From the NCBI GenBank assembly GCA_041666525.1, contig JBAYGT010000017.1, positions 1 to 45,056 of the forward strand: a DNA stretch of 45,056 nt. Direction: 5' to 3'. Below are positions 26,937 through 35,403 of the stretch, piece by piece. The DNA comes from JBAXTZ01 sp041666525 (GTDB lineage Bacteria; Bacillota; Negativicutes; JBAXTZ01). Numbering within the stretch: the stretch's first letter is position 1; every line of letters starts with the position of its first letter. Both the position numbers and the translations under genes were made by a program. The notes beneath the pieces are model-generated. The model was not told where the DNA came from. It did no database searches and saw only the letters and a list, made by a program, of their open reading frames with translations.

Positions 26937-26985
26937 AGCTGTCTCCTTTCAGGCTGTTTTTATTAAAAAACAATCACCAAGCGGA

Positions 26986-27300
26986 CTATTTGATACCCAA
27001 ATCATTTTTTGTAGCAGCAAGAAGACCTGAAATGTAGTGCGCTTGAGAGCTGTTGCCCAATACGGTCGCACGGGCAACTTCTTTCTCCATCGCGCCCAAC
27101 CAGTTTTTATCCGCGCTGACAAGCTCCTTGCACTTTGCCAAATCGCGAGAAAATTCGTCCATGGCGCCCCAGCCGCGTGAAAGGGTGAAAATTGCCATAT
27201 CATAGCCTTTCCCTGCATCATGCGTTGCGATGACAGTTCCGCCATTAATCTGGTCGAGTTCCTCAAAACTCAGTTTTGCGTCATTTACTTTAACACTCAC
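26986..27300 (-). CDS. Small protein with double-glycine leader, cargo candidate 2
   Basis: 104 residues from a GTG start at 27300, chosen because GGGGAG lies 7 bases upstream and because it gives a 21-residue leader like its neighbours; a longer in-frame reading overlaps the RebB-like gene. The leader ends LSFEELDQINGG, a textbook double-glycine motif (Leu -12, Ser -11, Glu -8, Leu -7, Ile -4, Gly -2, Gly -1). The 83-residue cargo starts TVIATHDAGKG, is helical-looking and charged, and has a single cysteine. No family is recognised. It starts 19 bases after the RebB-like gene stop. Confidence 0.82.
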   Translation of the reverse strand: MSVKVNDAKLSFEELDQINGGTVIATHDAGKGYDMAIFTLSRGWGAMDEFSRDLAKCKELVSADKNWLGAMEKEVARATVLGNSSQAHYISGLLAATKNDLGIK

Positions 27301-27319
27301 AATTATTCTCCCCTTCTGT

Positions 27320-27649
27320 CTATGACCCGAGTATCTTCTTGGTTGCTCCACTGCTTACGTCAGTTTCAACAGATAGTAACGTACTCACTCCCATCGCTGT
27401 CGCGGCTTGCGCCGTAATAGTGGCTTGTTGTTGCGCGGTTGTGGCATTGTGAGCGGCATTGGCGAGTGCTTGCGCGGTCGCCTGATACAAGTTTCCCAAT
27501 GCAATTGCCGGAGAATCACCCAATACTTTGACATTGGCCTGAGTAACGCTATCGGTGATCTGACTATTTACACCGGCAAAAGCGCCACCGGTAGCTTGTT
27601 CTAATTCTACTGTCGCCAACTCGGATGTTACTGCTGTTTTTTTACTCAT
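27320..27649 (-). CDS. RebB-like (R-body subunit) protein with a double-glycine leader, cargo candidate 3
   Basis: 109 residues; GGAGG lies before the ATG. Residues 1-22 form a leader ending LATVELEQATGG (Leu -12, Glu -8, Leu -7, GG). The remaining 87 residues match my memory of the RebB/'killing trait' family: start VNSQITDSVTQANVKVLGD, then SPAIALGNLYQ, a long Ala/Asn/Gln helix (NAAHNATTAQQQ), TAQAAT and a terminal SGATKKIL. RebB proteins polymerise into refractile ribbons (R-bodies) in Caedibacter and have relatives in many proteobacteria. Those I know begin directly at the VNSQITD region without a secretion leader. Here the leader and the adjacent C39 exporter suggest export. The RebB assignment rests on recognition, not on a search. 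Confidence 0.8.
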   Translation of the reverse strand: MSKKTAVTSELATVELEQATGGAFAGVNSQITDSVTQANVKVLGDSPAIALGNLYQATAQALANAAHNATTAQQQATITAQAATAMGVSTLLSVETDVSSGATKKILGS

Positions 27650-27697
27650 AACCGCCTCCGGTTTTAAATTTGACTTTGGCTATAGTATAGCAACCAA

Positions 27698-28522
27698 TTA
27701 TGGATTTTTTGTGGAGACGGCGGTGCTTGTGTCCGGATTAAAATCATATTTAGTGATTTCTGCTGCCAAATAATCCACCATTTTTTCGGCGGCGTTATTA
27801 TCTTTATAGACAACATTAATCGGCAGCACGGCCACATAACTGCCGTTGGCGACATTTTCTTTGCGTGCTTGCTTACCGTTTATTGACAGGATGTCAACCG
27901 CGTAATAATAGCCGTTCATCTGCTGCAATAACGGCGCTTCCATATAAGAAATCGAACCGTCGATTTTTTCGACCTTATCCGGCAACGCCCAGGAAGAGTC
28001 AGCATACAACGGTTGACCGGTGAATTCGGCACCGTGTAAAAATATCCGGCGTACGGCCTCCGGCAAGGCAGTGTTATAATTCGGGTGCAAAATTACAATC
28101 GGTAAATCCTTGCCACCCAATTGCCGCCAATTAGTATATTTGTTACTAAAGATACCGGCAATCTGCTCTGAGGATAAATTACTAATCTTTGCGGCATAAT
28201 TAACGATGAACACAAACGGCATCACGCCGATTTGGCGAACTTTGAAACCAGCTTTTGCAACGGCCGGATAGAACGTCACTGCAGCGTTCATGGACCGCTC
28301 TTCAACCATAGTAACTGCTATAGCGCTGTTGTTTTCCCTTAATATGAACTTGCTGTTGTCGTGGCTTTTTTCATAATCAGCCGCAATTGTTTGCATCTCT
28401 GGTTCGATTGCACCGGGAATGCTGATAATATAGTCTTCGCTGGCGGTTTTCCCAAACAGTGTACAGCCGGCAAGACTGGCAATCAAGTATAAAAAACCGG
28501 CAATAATTATCAGTTTCTTCAT
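27698..28522 (-). CDS. PstS-like substrate-binding lipoprotein in the export operon
   Basis: 274 residues; GGAG lies before the ATG. A lipobox LAGC gives the lipidated Cys19. The body is a periplasmic binding domain of the phosphate/PstS-like type (IAGIFSNKYTNWRQLGGKDLPIVIL is the usual second-lobe signature). It lies 48 bases after the second adaptor gene and 48 bases before the RebB-like gene, in one direction. There are no pst transport genes nearby, so phosphate import is unlikely. A role as an envelope accessory that binds cargo or peptidoglycan is inference. Confidence 0.8.
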   Translation of the reverse strand: MKKLIIIAGFLYLIASLAGCTLFGKTASEDYIISIPGAIEPEMQTIAADYEKSHDNSKFILRENNSAIAVTMVEERSMNAAVTFYPAVAKAGFKVRQIGVMPFVFIVNYAAKISNLSSEQIAGIFSNKYTNWRQLGGKDLPIVILHPNYNTALPEAVRRIFLHGAEFTGQPLYADSSWALPDKVEKIDGSISYMEAPLLQQMNGYYYAVDILSINGKQARKENVANGSYVAVLPINVVYKDNNAAEKMVDYLAAEITKYDFNPDTSTAVSTKNP

Positions 28523-28570
28523 ATATTTCTCCGTCTTTTAGATTCAGCCGCCGGCTGGCGGAAATGCGGA

Positions 28571-29770
28571 CTATTTCGCTGCGTTTACTACAATGACTTT
28601 CATTCCCGGATATATGCTTTCATGGCCGACGGTAATCACTCTTTCACCCAATTTTAATCCGCCGGTAACTTCGACATAGTCATCACCGAAATTACCGCCG
28701 AGTTTAATAAACCGCTGGCAGGCGATATTGTGGTCATCAACTATGTAAACAAATGGCTCGCCGTTCTTATACATAATTGCATAGCGCGGTACAACTTTTG
28801 CCGACTGTTGATAAGGCAAAAACAAGGTGAATCCACCCGAAAACGCCCGGGACAGGTTTTTCAGCGCGGTGTAGCCACTGCCGCCTTCATTACCGTTGTC
28901 ACCGCTCTTCACCAAAAATCCGGCAATGTTTTTCAGCCGGATTTTAACCGATTCGTACTCGCCCTGGGCATGCGCTTCCTTGTACTTTTCGGCAAGTACG
29001 CCGTTGAAAATATATTTACCGTTCATGCCGTTATTGGCTTCTATCCGCAGTTCCATACCTGCTTTTAAATTTTGCGCAAACGATTTGTTAGTCAGAAATT
29101 TCAACTCGATATTGTTTGGATCAGCTATTTCAAACAACTGGGCGCCGCGACCAACCATACTGCCGGACGTTACATAGCAGTGCATGATTATGCCGTTCAT
29201 CGTTGCCACAACGGTTTGTTTTCCCAAATTACGTTCGGCAATACCGGCAGTTGCCGTTTCAATACGCAAATTTTCCTTTGCGATTGTAACCATCTCCCGG
29301 GCCTTATCGTATTTTTCCCGGGGAGTAGCATCACCGGCGAGCAGATCACGTTGCTGGTTTAGTTCACGCTCGGCCTGAATGAGCTGGGCATCGGCGACCG
29401 CAACTTTGGCCTCCGCTTGCAAGCGTTGGGCGATTAAATCCTGGTTATCATACGCTGCCAGCGTTTCACCGTCGGTTACAGCATCACCGGCAGTTTTTTT
29501 TATGCTGATAATCCGGCCGTCAAGTTGCGCATATACCGTTGCGGCCGAGCCAACCGCCGGTTCAACCCGGATTCGCGAATCCGTATAGATATTGAAGGTT
29601 AAATAATCTTTCATTTCGAAAACCGGCGCCACACGGACAACGGCGGTGTTATCTTTCAGCAGCCGGTTCAACCGTTCGGTATTGAGCAGATTGGCAGCAA
29701 TCCCGGCAATTGCCGCAACAACAACAACCAGCGCAATAGTGCCGGCGATGATTGCCCGCTTGTTCTGCAT
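28571..29770 (-). CDS. Membrane-fusion/periplasmic adaptor protein, second in the export operon
   Basis: 399 residues; GGGAGG lies 8 bases before the ATG, which follows the previous stop by 1 base. N-terminal membrane anchor (residues ~7-28). A lipoyl/biotinyl half (AQLDGRIISIKKTAGDAV) is followed by a helical hairpin with Gln/Ala-rich coiled coil (~110-170), the second lipoyl half (VVATMNGIIMHCYVTSGSMV) and beta-barrel and membrane-proximal parts to the end (GLKLGERVITVGHESI). It resembles RND/MacA-type adaptors more than the preceding HlyD protein, so the island encodes two different adaptors. Confidence 0.85.
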   Translation of the reverse strand: MQNKRAIIAGTIALVVVVAAIAGIAANLLNTERLNRLLKDNTAVVRVAPVFEMKDYLTFNIYTDSRIRVEPAVGSAATVYAQLDGRIISIKKTAGDAVTDGETLAAYDNQDLIAQRLQAEAKVAVADAQLIQAERELNQQRDLLAGDATPREKYDKAREMVTIAKENLRIETATAGIAERNLGKQTVVATMNGIIMHCYVTSGSMVGRGAQLFEIADPNNIELKFLTNKSFAQNLKAGMELRIEANNGMNGKYIFNGVLAEKYKEAHAQGEYESVKIRLKNIAGFLVKSGDNGNEGGSGYTALKNLSRAFSGGFTLFLPYQQSAKVVPRYAIMYKNGEPFVYIVDDHNIACQRFIKLGGNFGDDYVEVTGGLKLGERVITVGHESIYPGMKVIVVNAAK

Positions 29771-29771
29771 A

Positions 29772-30725
29772 TCAATCGCCTCCCAAAAATTTTTTCAGCC
29801 AGTCGAATACCAGTTCAATCGGCCGTCGCTGTTCCACTACGCAGGCGGCAGCAAGCGGGGTGCCGGGACTGAGCTGCTCCGGTGCACCGTTGGTTGTCGA
29901 CCAGACATAGCCGCTCTTGGTAAGCGCGTCAGGAATTAATTCGATATCAACTGAAAAAATCGGTTGTATTTGTTGCCCGCTGCCGATTAACCACTTTGCC
30001 AATGAATCATTGCCGACGGTTTCAGCAACATTAAGCTCATTAACCGGGTAACTGGAAACATTGCCAATCCGTCCCATCAAGTAACCATACTTATCCGCAC
30101 GAACATTGCCCAGCTCAATCCGCACCGGCATATTTACTTTGAGCCGCTTGGCCGCCGCCCCGGACACAAAGGTCACGGCATGCAGATTGTCTTTTTTGTT
30201 CCCTGAAGAAATATAGGCCAGGGTTTCGCCTTCACGAACGGCCTCCTTGATATTTTTGGCAATCATTACCACTGTACCGTCAACCGGCGAGGTTATTGTC
30301 GCGACCGTGTTCATCTTATTGGTCAGCGCCGCCAACTCGTTTTGTGCCTGAATATATTGCGTAGTATTTTGCGCGGCATTATTTAATTCATTCTTTATTC
30401 GGGTAATTTGCAACTCCAGTTCCTGAGAATATACCGCGGCGATTTGTTGGCCAGCAGTGACTGCTTCACCGTCTTTGACCTGCCATTTCTGCATCACGCC
30501 GTTTAGCGGTGCGTTGATGCGCGTTATACCGCCCGCGCTCATCAAAAGGCCATTACCGCTGATGGTCATCGATATTTGTCCGAGAAACGCCCAGACCAGC
30601 AACGCCGAAAGCAATACAAATACGGTCAGCAAACTAATCCAGCCAACCGGAGTTGTAACTCTTGGCAACGAATCAGTGTCGTCAGGCGCAAACATTTTAT
30701 TTATGACTTTTTCGCGAAATTGCAT
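29772..30725 (-). CDS. HlyD-type secretion protein of the NHLM bacteriocin-export kind
   Basis: 317 residues; GAGGT lies 4 bases before the ATG. Cytosolic N-terminus (~1-28), one membrane segment (ISLLTVFVLLSALLVWAFLG), lipoyl half (RINAPLNGVMQKWQVKDGEAV), a short helical hairpin (~105-140) and second lipoyl half (ITSPVDGTVVMIAKNIKEAV). The arrangement and the two NHLM-like ABC proteins directly upstream fit the periplasmic adaptor of a double-glycine peptide exporter. An outer-membrane partner (TolC-like) would be needed and is not in the window. Confidence 0.85.
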   Translation of the reverse strand: MQFREKVINKMFAPDDTDSLPRVTTPVGWISLLTVFVLLSALLVWAFLGQISMTISGNGLLMSAGGITRINAPLNGVMQKWQVKDGEAVTAGQQIAAVYSQELELQITRIKNELNNAAQNTTQYIQAQNELAALTNKMNTVATITSPVDGTVVMIAKNIKEAVREGETLAYISSGNKKDNLHAVTFVSGAAAKRLKVNMPVRIELGNVRADKYGYLMGRIGNVSSYPVNELNVAETVGNDSLAKWLIGSGQQIQPIFSVDIELIPDALTKSGYVWSTTNGAPEQLSPGTPLAAACVVEQRRPIELVFDWLKKFLGGD

Positions 30726-30765
30726 AGTTACCTCGCTTCAAATTTCAAATTTATAAATTTCGCGA

Positions 30766-32979
30766 TTAATTTTCCTGCGAAGCGGCAAATTTGGCAAACA
30801 AACCGTTTTGTGCCATAAGTTCGTGATAAGTACCGCTCTCGGCAATCCGCCCCTTCTCCAGCACAATAATCCGGTCGGCGTTTTTTACGGTGCTCAGGCG
30901 GTGAGCGATAACAATCCGGGTTGCCGCCAGCCGTTCCAGCGAATGCATTACAACGGCTTGGGAGATGTTATCCAGTGCGCTGGTCGCTTCGTCGAAAAAA
31001 ACATAATGAGGTTTTTTTATCAATGCCCTGGCAATCAGCAGCCGCTGGCGTTGTCCGCCGGAAATCGTCGCTGCACCCTCAGGAATCATCGTGTGCATTT
31101 TCATCGGCATCTTGCGGATGTCCTCGGCAATTCCCGCAGCTTCCGCCGCAGTCCAGGCGTCATCGACCGAATAATTATACACCCCGACGATATTCTGGAA
31201 AATTGATCCGGGCAGCAGCTGGCCGGTCTGCAGCACCGTACCGCATTGCCGGCGCACCGAGCGGAGATCGAGCGTCGATAACTCGCTGGTATCATAAAAC
31301 AGCGCCCCGCCGGAAGGTTTAACGAAACCGAGCAACAAGCGGAGCAACGTTGTCTTGCCGCAGCCGGAACTGCCAACAATAGCTACAAACTCGCCGGGAG
31401 TAACTTCCAAACTGAAATCTTCGAGAACATTTTTTCCGTCTTCGTATGCGAAACTGACGTTATCGACCTTCAAACCGCCGCGCAAGTCAATGTTTTTGCC
31501 GCCGCCCGTCGTTTCCGGCAAGGTTTCCAGCAGCGGCGTAATCCGTTTATACACCGGCACGATGTGCAACAGACCGCTCAGCGAACCGACAATCGAGGTG
31601 AAGCTCGCGGAAAATATCCCGTAGGCCGCTATAAACGCGATGAACGCTGAAAACGGCAGCGCCTCTTTGCCGCCAACCCGTTCACTAATAAACCAGTAAA
31701 TCAGCACCGACGAGCTAACCTGCACCGCAGTAAGAATCGTTCCTGCCCAAGTGCCCCAGTTGGTTTCGCGGCGGTCAACATTGAGCTGACGTGCCAGCAC
31801 CTCTGCCCACATCGCAAATGCCCGTTTTTCAGCGCGCAGTACCTTCAATTTGGCAATACCGCCGATTATTTGCAGAACTTTGGAAGACAAATCACTGCCA
31901 AGCGCTAAATGTTGTTTATAAAAATACATCTGGCGCCAGGAAATCAACGCCAGCAGCCCGCTATACAATAATGTACTGACAACTACAATCCAGGCCAGGC
32001 TGCCGCCGTAGACAAACATCAGGTACCCATTTAAAAACACCGTGAACAACGCGGTTGCAATTCCGATTGCGGTATTCGCCAGTGTCGAGCGAATCGTGTT
32101 GATGTCGTTTAGCCGCGACAAAATATCGCCGGTGGTCATTTTTTTGAAAAAGCTTTCCGGCATACTGAATAACCGCTCAATAACTGCCGCGTGAATCGAC
32201 ATATCGATATTGATTTCGATATTACTCATGGCAAAACCCTTGACGATACCGGTATACGCACCGCCAAGCGCCAATAAAAACAGCGTACAACCAACCACAA
32301 TCAGCAACGGCGCATCACTGGCCGGAACAATGTCGCCGAAGATTTTTCCGCTTATTACCGGCGTGACCGAACTTAAACCGGCGCTGATTAAAATTGCCGC
32401 GCCAAACGTCAGGGCATTTTTCCAGGTATAAAAAATCGCGCTGAATTCCAGAATATCACGAATTTTAAGTTGTTTTTTCGGAAACAAACGATAAATTGTC
32501 ACCGCTTTGGGATAAAGTTCGCGGGCAAAATCGGCATCTACGGTTTTGCTTTCAGGCGTATCGACAAAATGCGCCTGGTACGCCTGGTCACCGGACGGGA
32601 TTAACGCACAGGGCGCGCCATCGGCCAAAAATGCCAGCAGCGGCCCGCTGTTGAGTTTGTACCAGTCCGCTTTCAGCGCCACACTGCGCATACCGATGTG
32701 TGAACTTTCGCAAACCTGGGTAACATAAGTAAGCATACTGGCAAACGAGAAACTCTCCCAGTTGATACCATAAAAATGTTCCGGTTCCTTGACAGCTTCC
32801 GGATTCATGCCAATGCAGCCAACAAGCTTCTTAAGCACCTGGGTTATCTGACCTTCAGGCGCGGCATTAAGCCGGGCGGGAACTTCTGCCCGGCCCAGCA
32901 GTCCGTCCATCGCCTGGCTTAGAATGTTATCATCAGCTTGTTGTCTGATTTCCCAATCACGTAATCCGGTTTGCTTCAT
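30766..32979 (-). CDS. NHLM-type ABC exporter subunit without peptidase
   Basis: 737 residues from the ATG at 32979 (AGG 5 bases upstream; a GTG 6 bases earlier is possible). The N-terminal ~190 residues are a non-peptidase domain seen in the ATP-binding partner of NHLM bacteriocin systems: no Cys-His-Asp triad. A six-helix ABC membrane domain covers ~200-475. The ATPase domain has Walker A GSSGCGKTTLL, signature ISGGQRQRLLIARAL and Walker B YVFFDEATSALD. It probably pairs with the C39-bearing protein encoded upstream. It is followed 40 bases later by the HlyD gene. Confidence 0.88.
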   Translation of the reverse strand: MKQTGLRDWEIRQQADDNILSQAMDGLLGRAEVPARLNAAPEGQITQVLKKLVGCIGMNPEAVKEPEHFYGINWESFSFASMLTYVTQVCESSHIGMRSVALKADWYKLNSGPLLAFLADGAPCALIPSGDQAYQAHFVDTPESKTVDADFARELYPKAVTIYRLFPKKQLKIRDILEFSAIFYTWKNALTFGAAILISAGLSSVTPVISGKIFGDIVPASDAPLLIVVGCTLFLLALGGAYTGIVKGFAMSNIEINIDMSIHAAVIERLFSMPESFFKKMTTGDILSRLNDINTIRSTLANTAIGIATALFTVFLNGYLMFVYGGSLAWIVVVSTLLYSGLLALISWRQMYFYKQHLALGSDLSSKVLQIIGGIAKLKVLRAEKRAFAMWAEVLARQLNVDRRETNWGTWAGTILTAVQVSSSVLIYWFISERVGGKEALPFSAFIAFIAAYGIFSASFTSIVGSLSGLLHIVPVYKRITPLLETLPETTGGGKNIDLRGGLKVDNVSFAYEDGKNVLEDFSLEVTPGEFVAIVGSSGCGKTTLLRLLLGFVKPSGGALFYDTSELSTLDLRSVRRQCGTVLQTGQLLPGSIFQNIVGVYNYSVDDAWTAAEAAGIAEDIRKMPMKMHTMIPEGAATISGGQRQRLLIARALIKKPHYVFFDEATSALDNISQAVVMHSLERLAATRIVIAHRLSTVKNADRIIVLEKGRIAESGTYHELMAQNGLFAKFAASQEN

Positions 32980-32985
32980 ATCCAC

Positions 32986-33092
32986 CTATCTGGGGGTCAG
33001 GGGCTGGGATTTGGGGGTTAGGATATAGGACTTAGGATAAACCCCAATCCCCAATCCCTGAATCCCAACCCCTAATCCCTATCCCCTAATCC
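32986..33092. repeat. G-rich/C-rich imperfect repeat block between the two ABC genes
   Basis: This gap is made of degenerate 7-8 base units. The left half is G-rich on the plus strand (GGGGTCAGGGGCTGGGA type) and the right half C-rich (CCCCTAATCCCTATCCCC type). The two halves are complementary enough to fold into an imperfect hairpin, and the G-runs could form quadruplexes. It separates genes that are otherwise tightly spaced, and could tune expression of the downstream ABC gene or be a spreading repeat. Function unknown. Confidence 0.75.
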
Positions 33093-35231
33093 CTAACTCC
33101 CCGTTAATTGCCGGTAGAATCCGTCTGCCTGCATCAGTTGTTCGTGCGTGCCGCGTTCAGCGATCTTTCCGTCATTTACGACGATGATTTCGTCACAGTT
33201 ACGAACGGCGCTCAGGCGGTGCGCGATGACCAGCATTGTGCGGCCCAGGTTTTTTATATTCGTGATTATTTTCTCTTCAGTAAGGGTATCGAGCGCACTG
33301 GTTGCTTCGTCGAGTAACAGCAGCCGCACATCCCGGCAGAGTGCCCGGGCAATCTCCAGGCGCTGGCGCTGGCCGCCGCTCAGATTTGCGCCCCCTTCGA
33401 GCACCTGGGTGTGATAGCCTTCCGGCATTGACAAGATGTGCTCGTGAATGCAGGCGAGTTCGGCAGCCCGCACCACTTGTTCAAAGGCAATTGTTTTGTC
33501 AAACATCGTGATATTTTCCGCAATCGTTCCGCTAAAAAAGCAGCTATCCTGGTCAACGGTACCAATGCGCGCGAATAACTGATCACGATTCCAATCGTCA
33601 AACGGCAATCCGTCAAACGCAATCACTCCGCTCCATGGCTGGTACAAACCGCTGCAGAGTTTGAGCAACGTTGATTTGCCGCAGCCGGTTACGCCGACCA
33701 GTGCGACACTTTTTCCCGGCTCCACCGCAAAATTAATCTGCGTCAACAACGGCTTTTCAACCGGGCTGTAACCAAACTCCACGTCCGTAAACGACAACGC
33801 GCCGGTATACTCGGTAGCGGCCGGCGCGATATAGCGATCATCACGCATCGGATAATACATGACATCATCCACCCGGTTAAGGTTTGCCGTAAGCTGTTGG
33901 AAGCTTCCGGCATAGCCGGCAAGCGCCGAGACCGGGCCGTAAAAGCTGCCGACCAGCGCCTGAAACGCCATGAACGAGCCAAGTGAAAACCCATCATACA
34001 TAACCATCCAGGCGCCGACAACCAACACCGTGGATGAGATTAATGATTGCAGCACCGTCGGCACCATGTTGATGAAAACATTGTTCAGCTCACTGGTACG
34101 CAGCGTTGTTGCAAGTAAGGCATATTGACCGACGACCCGGTTGAAAACCTCGCCCTCGCCGCCTTCGGCTTTAATTGTTTCAGCAGTTTTGATGCTGTTG
34201 GCCATGATTGCGGAAAATTTGCCGGTGTCTTTTTGCAAACTCATGCTGATGCGCTTATTGCGTTTGGACATCAAGAAAATAAACAGCACATTCAGCGCCG
34301 CGCTGACAATTGCGAGCGCCGTTAGCTGAATGTTATAGAAAAACAACAGCGCCAGAAAAAACACCGCAGTAAATACACTGAGGATGAGCGAAACAATTTG
34401 TCCGGCAAACAAATGCGCGACACTCGCGGCGATACTCACCCGTCCGGCAATCTCGCCGGCGTAGCGTTGGTAGAAAAATTCGATTGGCAACCGCAGTACT
34501 TTCCAAAAAAACTTACCGCTGTTCGCGGCCGCCAAATTGCGTTCCCAAATGGTCAGATACCATTTCTGCCAGCCGGATATCAGCAATTGCATAACAGTCA
34601 TTGCAATCAGTAAAAACAGAAAAAAACTAATCCAGTCTTTGCGGCCGTTTTGCAAAATCTGATCGACAAAAATCTGTTGCAATGACGGATTGACCATGCC
34701 GGGCAAGACCAATAACAGCCCGGACAGTAATAGAAAGAAAAACACGTCTTTGGGCGGATGAAAATATTTCTTGAACAACTGCCGGTAGCCGGACTGCTCA
34801 CCCAGCGTACCTTCAATTTCTCCGTTGGACGGTTCGAAGGTCAGGGCAATACCGGTAAATGACTCATCCAGCTCCTGCCAGGTTATTTCGCGCGGCCCGG
34901 TCGCCGGGTCGTTGATGTAAACCCGGTTGGCCTTTTTATTAAAACCTTCGAGCACGACAAAGTGATTCATATTCCAGTGCATGATTAACGGAAATGATTT
35001 TGTCAGCAAATCTTCCGGTTCGGCCTGAACGCCTTGTCCGGTTAAACCATATTTTTTTGCAGCACGGACAACATTACCGGCGTTGGTACCGTTGCGCGAA
35101 ACGCCGCAATCAATCCGCAACCGTTCAAGCGGTACATAGCGTTTAAAATAATCCAAGACGATAGCGAGCGACGCCGCGCCGCACTCCACCGCCTCCAGTT
35201 GTAAAATTGTCGAGGTTTTAACTCTGCTCAT
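33093..35231 (-). CDS. C39 peptidase-containing ABC exporter (NHLM type)
   Basis: 712 residues. Residues 1-135 are a C39 cysteine peptidase with all catalytic residues in place: Gln11, Cys17 in QLEAVECGAA, His90 in HWNMNHFVVL and Asp108 in YINDPATGP. It would cleave leaders after Gly-Gly during export. The membrane domain covers ~165-430. The ATPase domain has Walker A GVTGCGKSTLL, signature LSGGQRQRLEIARAL and Walker B LLLLDEATSALD. It is the first gene of the island, divergent from the regulator gene, and together with the second ABC protein, adaptors and three leader-bearing genes it makes a full type I export set except the outer-membrane channel. Confidence 0.95.
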   Translation of the reverse strand: MSRVKTSTILQLEAVECGAASLAIVLDYFKRYVPLERLRIDCGVSRNGTNAGNVVRAAKKYGLTGQGVQAEPEDLLTKSFPLIMHWNMNHFVVLEGFNKKANRVYINDPATGPREITWQELDESFTGIALTFEPSNGEIEGTLGEQSGYRQLFKKYFHPPKDVFFFLLLSGLLLVLPGMVNPSLQQIFVDQILQNGRKDWISFFLFLLIAMTVMQLLISGWQKWYLTIWERNLAAANSGKFFWKVLRLPIEFFYQRYAGEIAGRVSIAASVAHLFAGQIVSLILSVFTAVFFLALLFFYNIQLTALAIVSAALNVLFIFLMSKRNKRISMSLQKDTGKFSAIMANSIKTAETIKAEGGEGEVFNRVVGQYALLATTLRTSELNNVFINMVPTVLQSLISSTVLVVGAWMVMYDGFSLGSFMAFQALVGSFYGPVSALAGYAGSFQQLTANLNRVDDVMYYPMRDDRYIAPAATEYTGALSFTDVEFGYSPVEKPLLTQINFAVEPGKSVALVGVTGCGKSTLLKLCSGLYQPWSGVIAFDGLPFDDWNRDQLFARIGTVDQDSCFFSGTIAENITMFDKTIAFEQVVRAAELACIHEHILSMPEGYHTQVLEGGANLSGGQRQRLEIARALCRDVRLLLLDEATSALDTLTEEKIITNIKNLGRTMLVIAHRLSAVRNCDEIIVVNDGKIAERGTHEQLMQADGFYRQLTGS

Positions 35232-35403
35232 AGAAGATACCCCGATATTCTTGTTTGGTTAGTATATTCGCCATTGAACAACAAAACTCCTGCAAGCGCA
35301 CCGTGGTTTGCCGACTGCTGCACAATAATTGTCATTTCGCTCACGCCTAAATTGTGATATAGTTATTTCAGCGAGTTGTCTACAAAATATTTGCGGGGTA
35401 CCG
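35232..35403. promoter_or_regulatory. Divergent control region between the export island and its regulator
   Basis: 172-base non-coding region with starts facing outward on both sides. On the minus strand a -10-like TATACT is present but no good -35 at the right distance; on the plus strand TATAGT is present with a poor -35. Promoters lacking a -35 fit activation by an OmpR-type protein, such as the one encoded at 35404. A short near-palindrome (CACAATAATTGT) lies in the middle. This is inference. Confidence 0.4.

Noticed and set aside
27698..28522. Phosphate uptake function for the PstS-like lipoprotein
   Set aside because: No pstCAB or phoU genes are near and the gene lies inside the export island.
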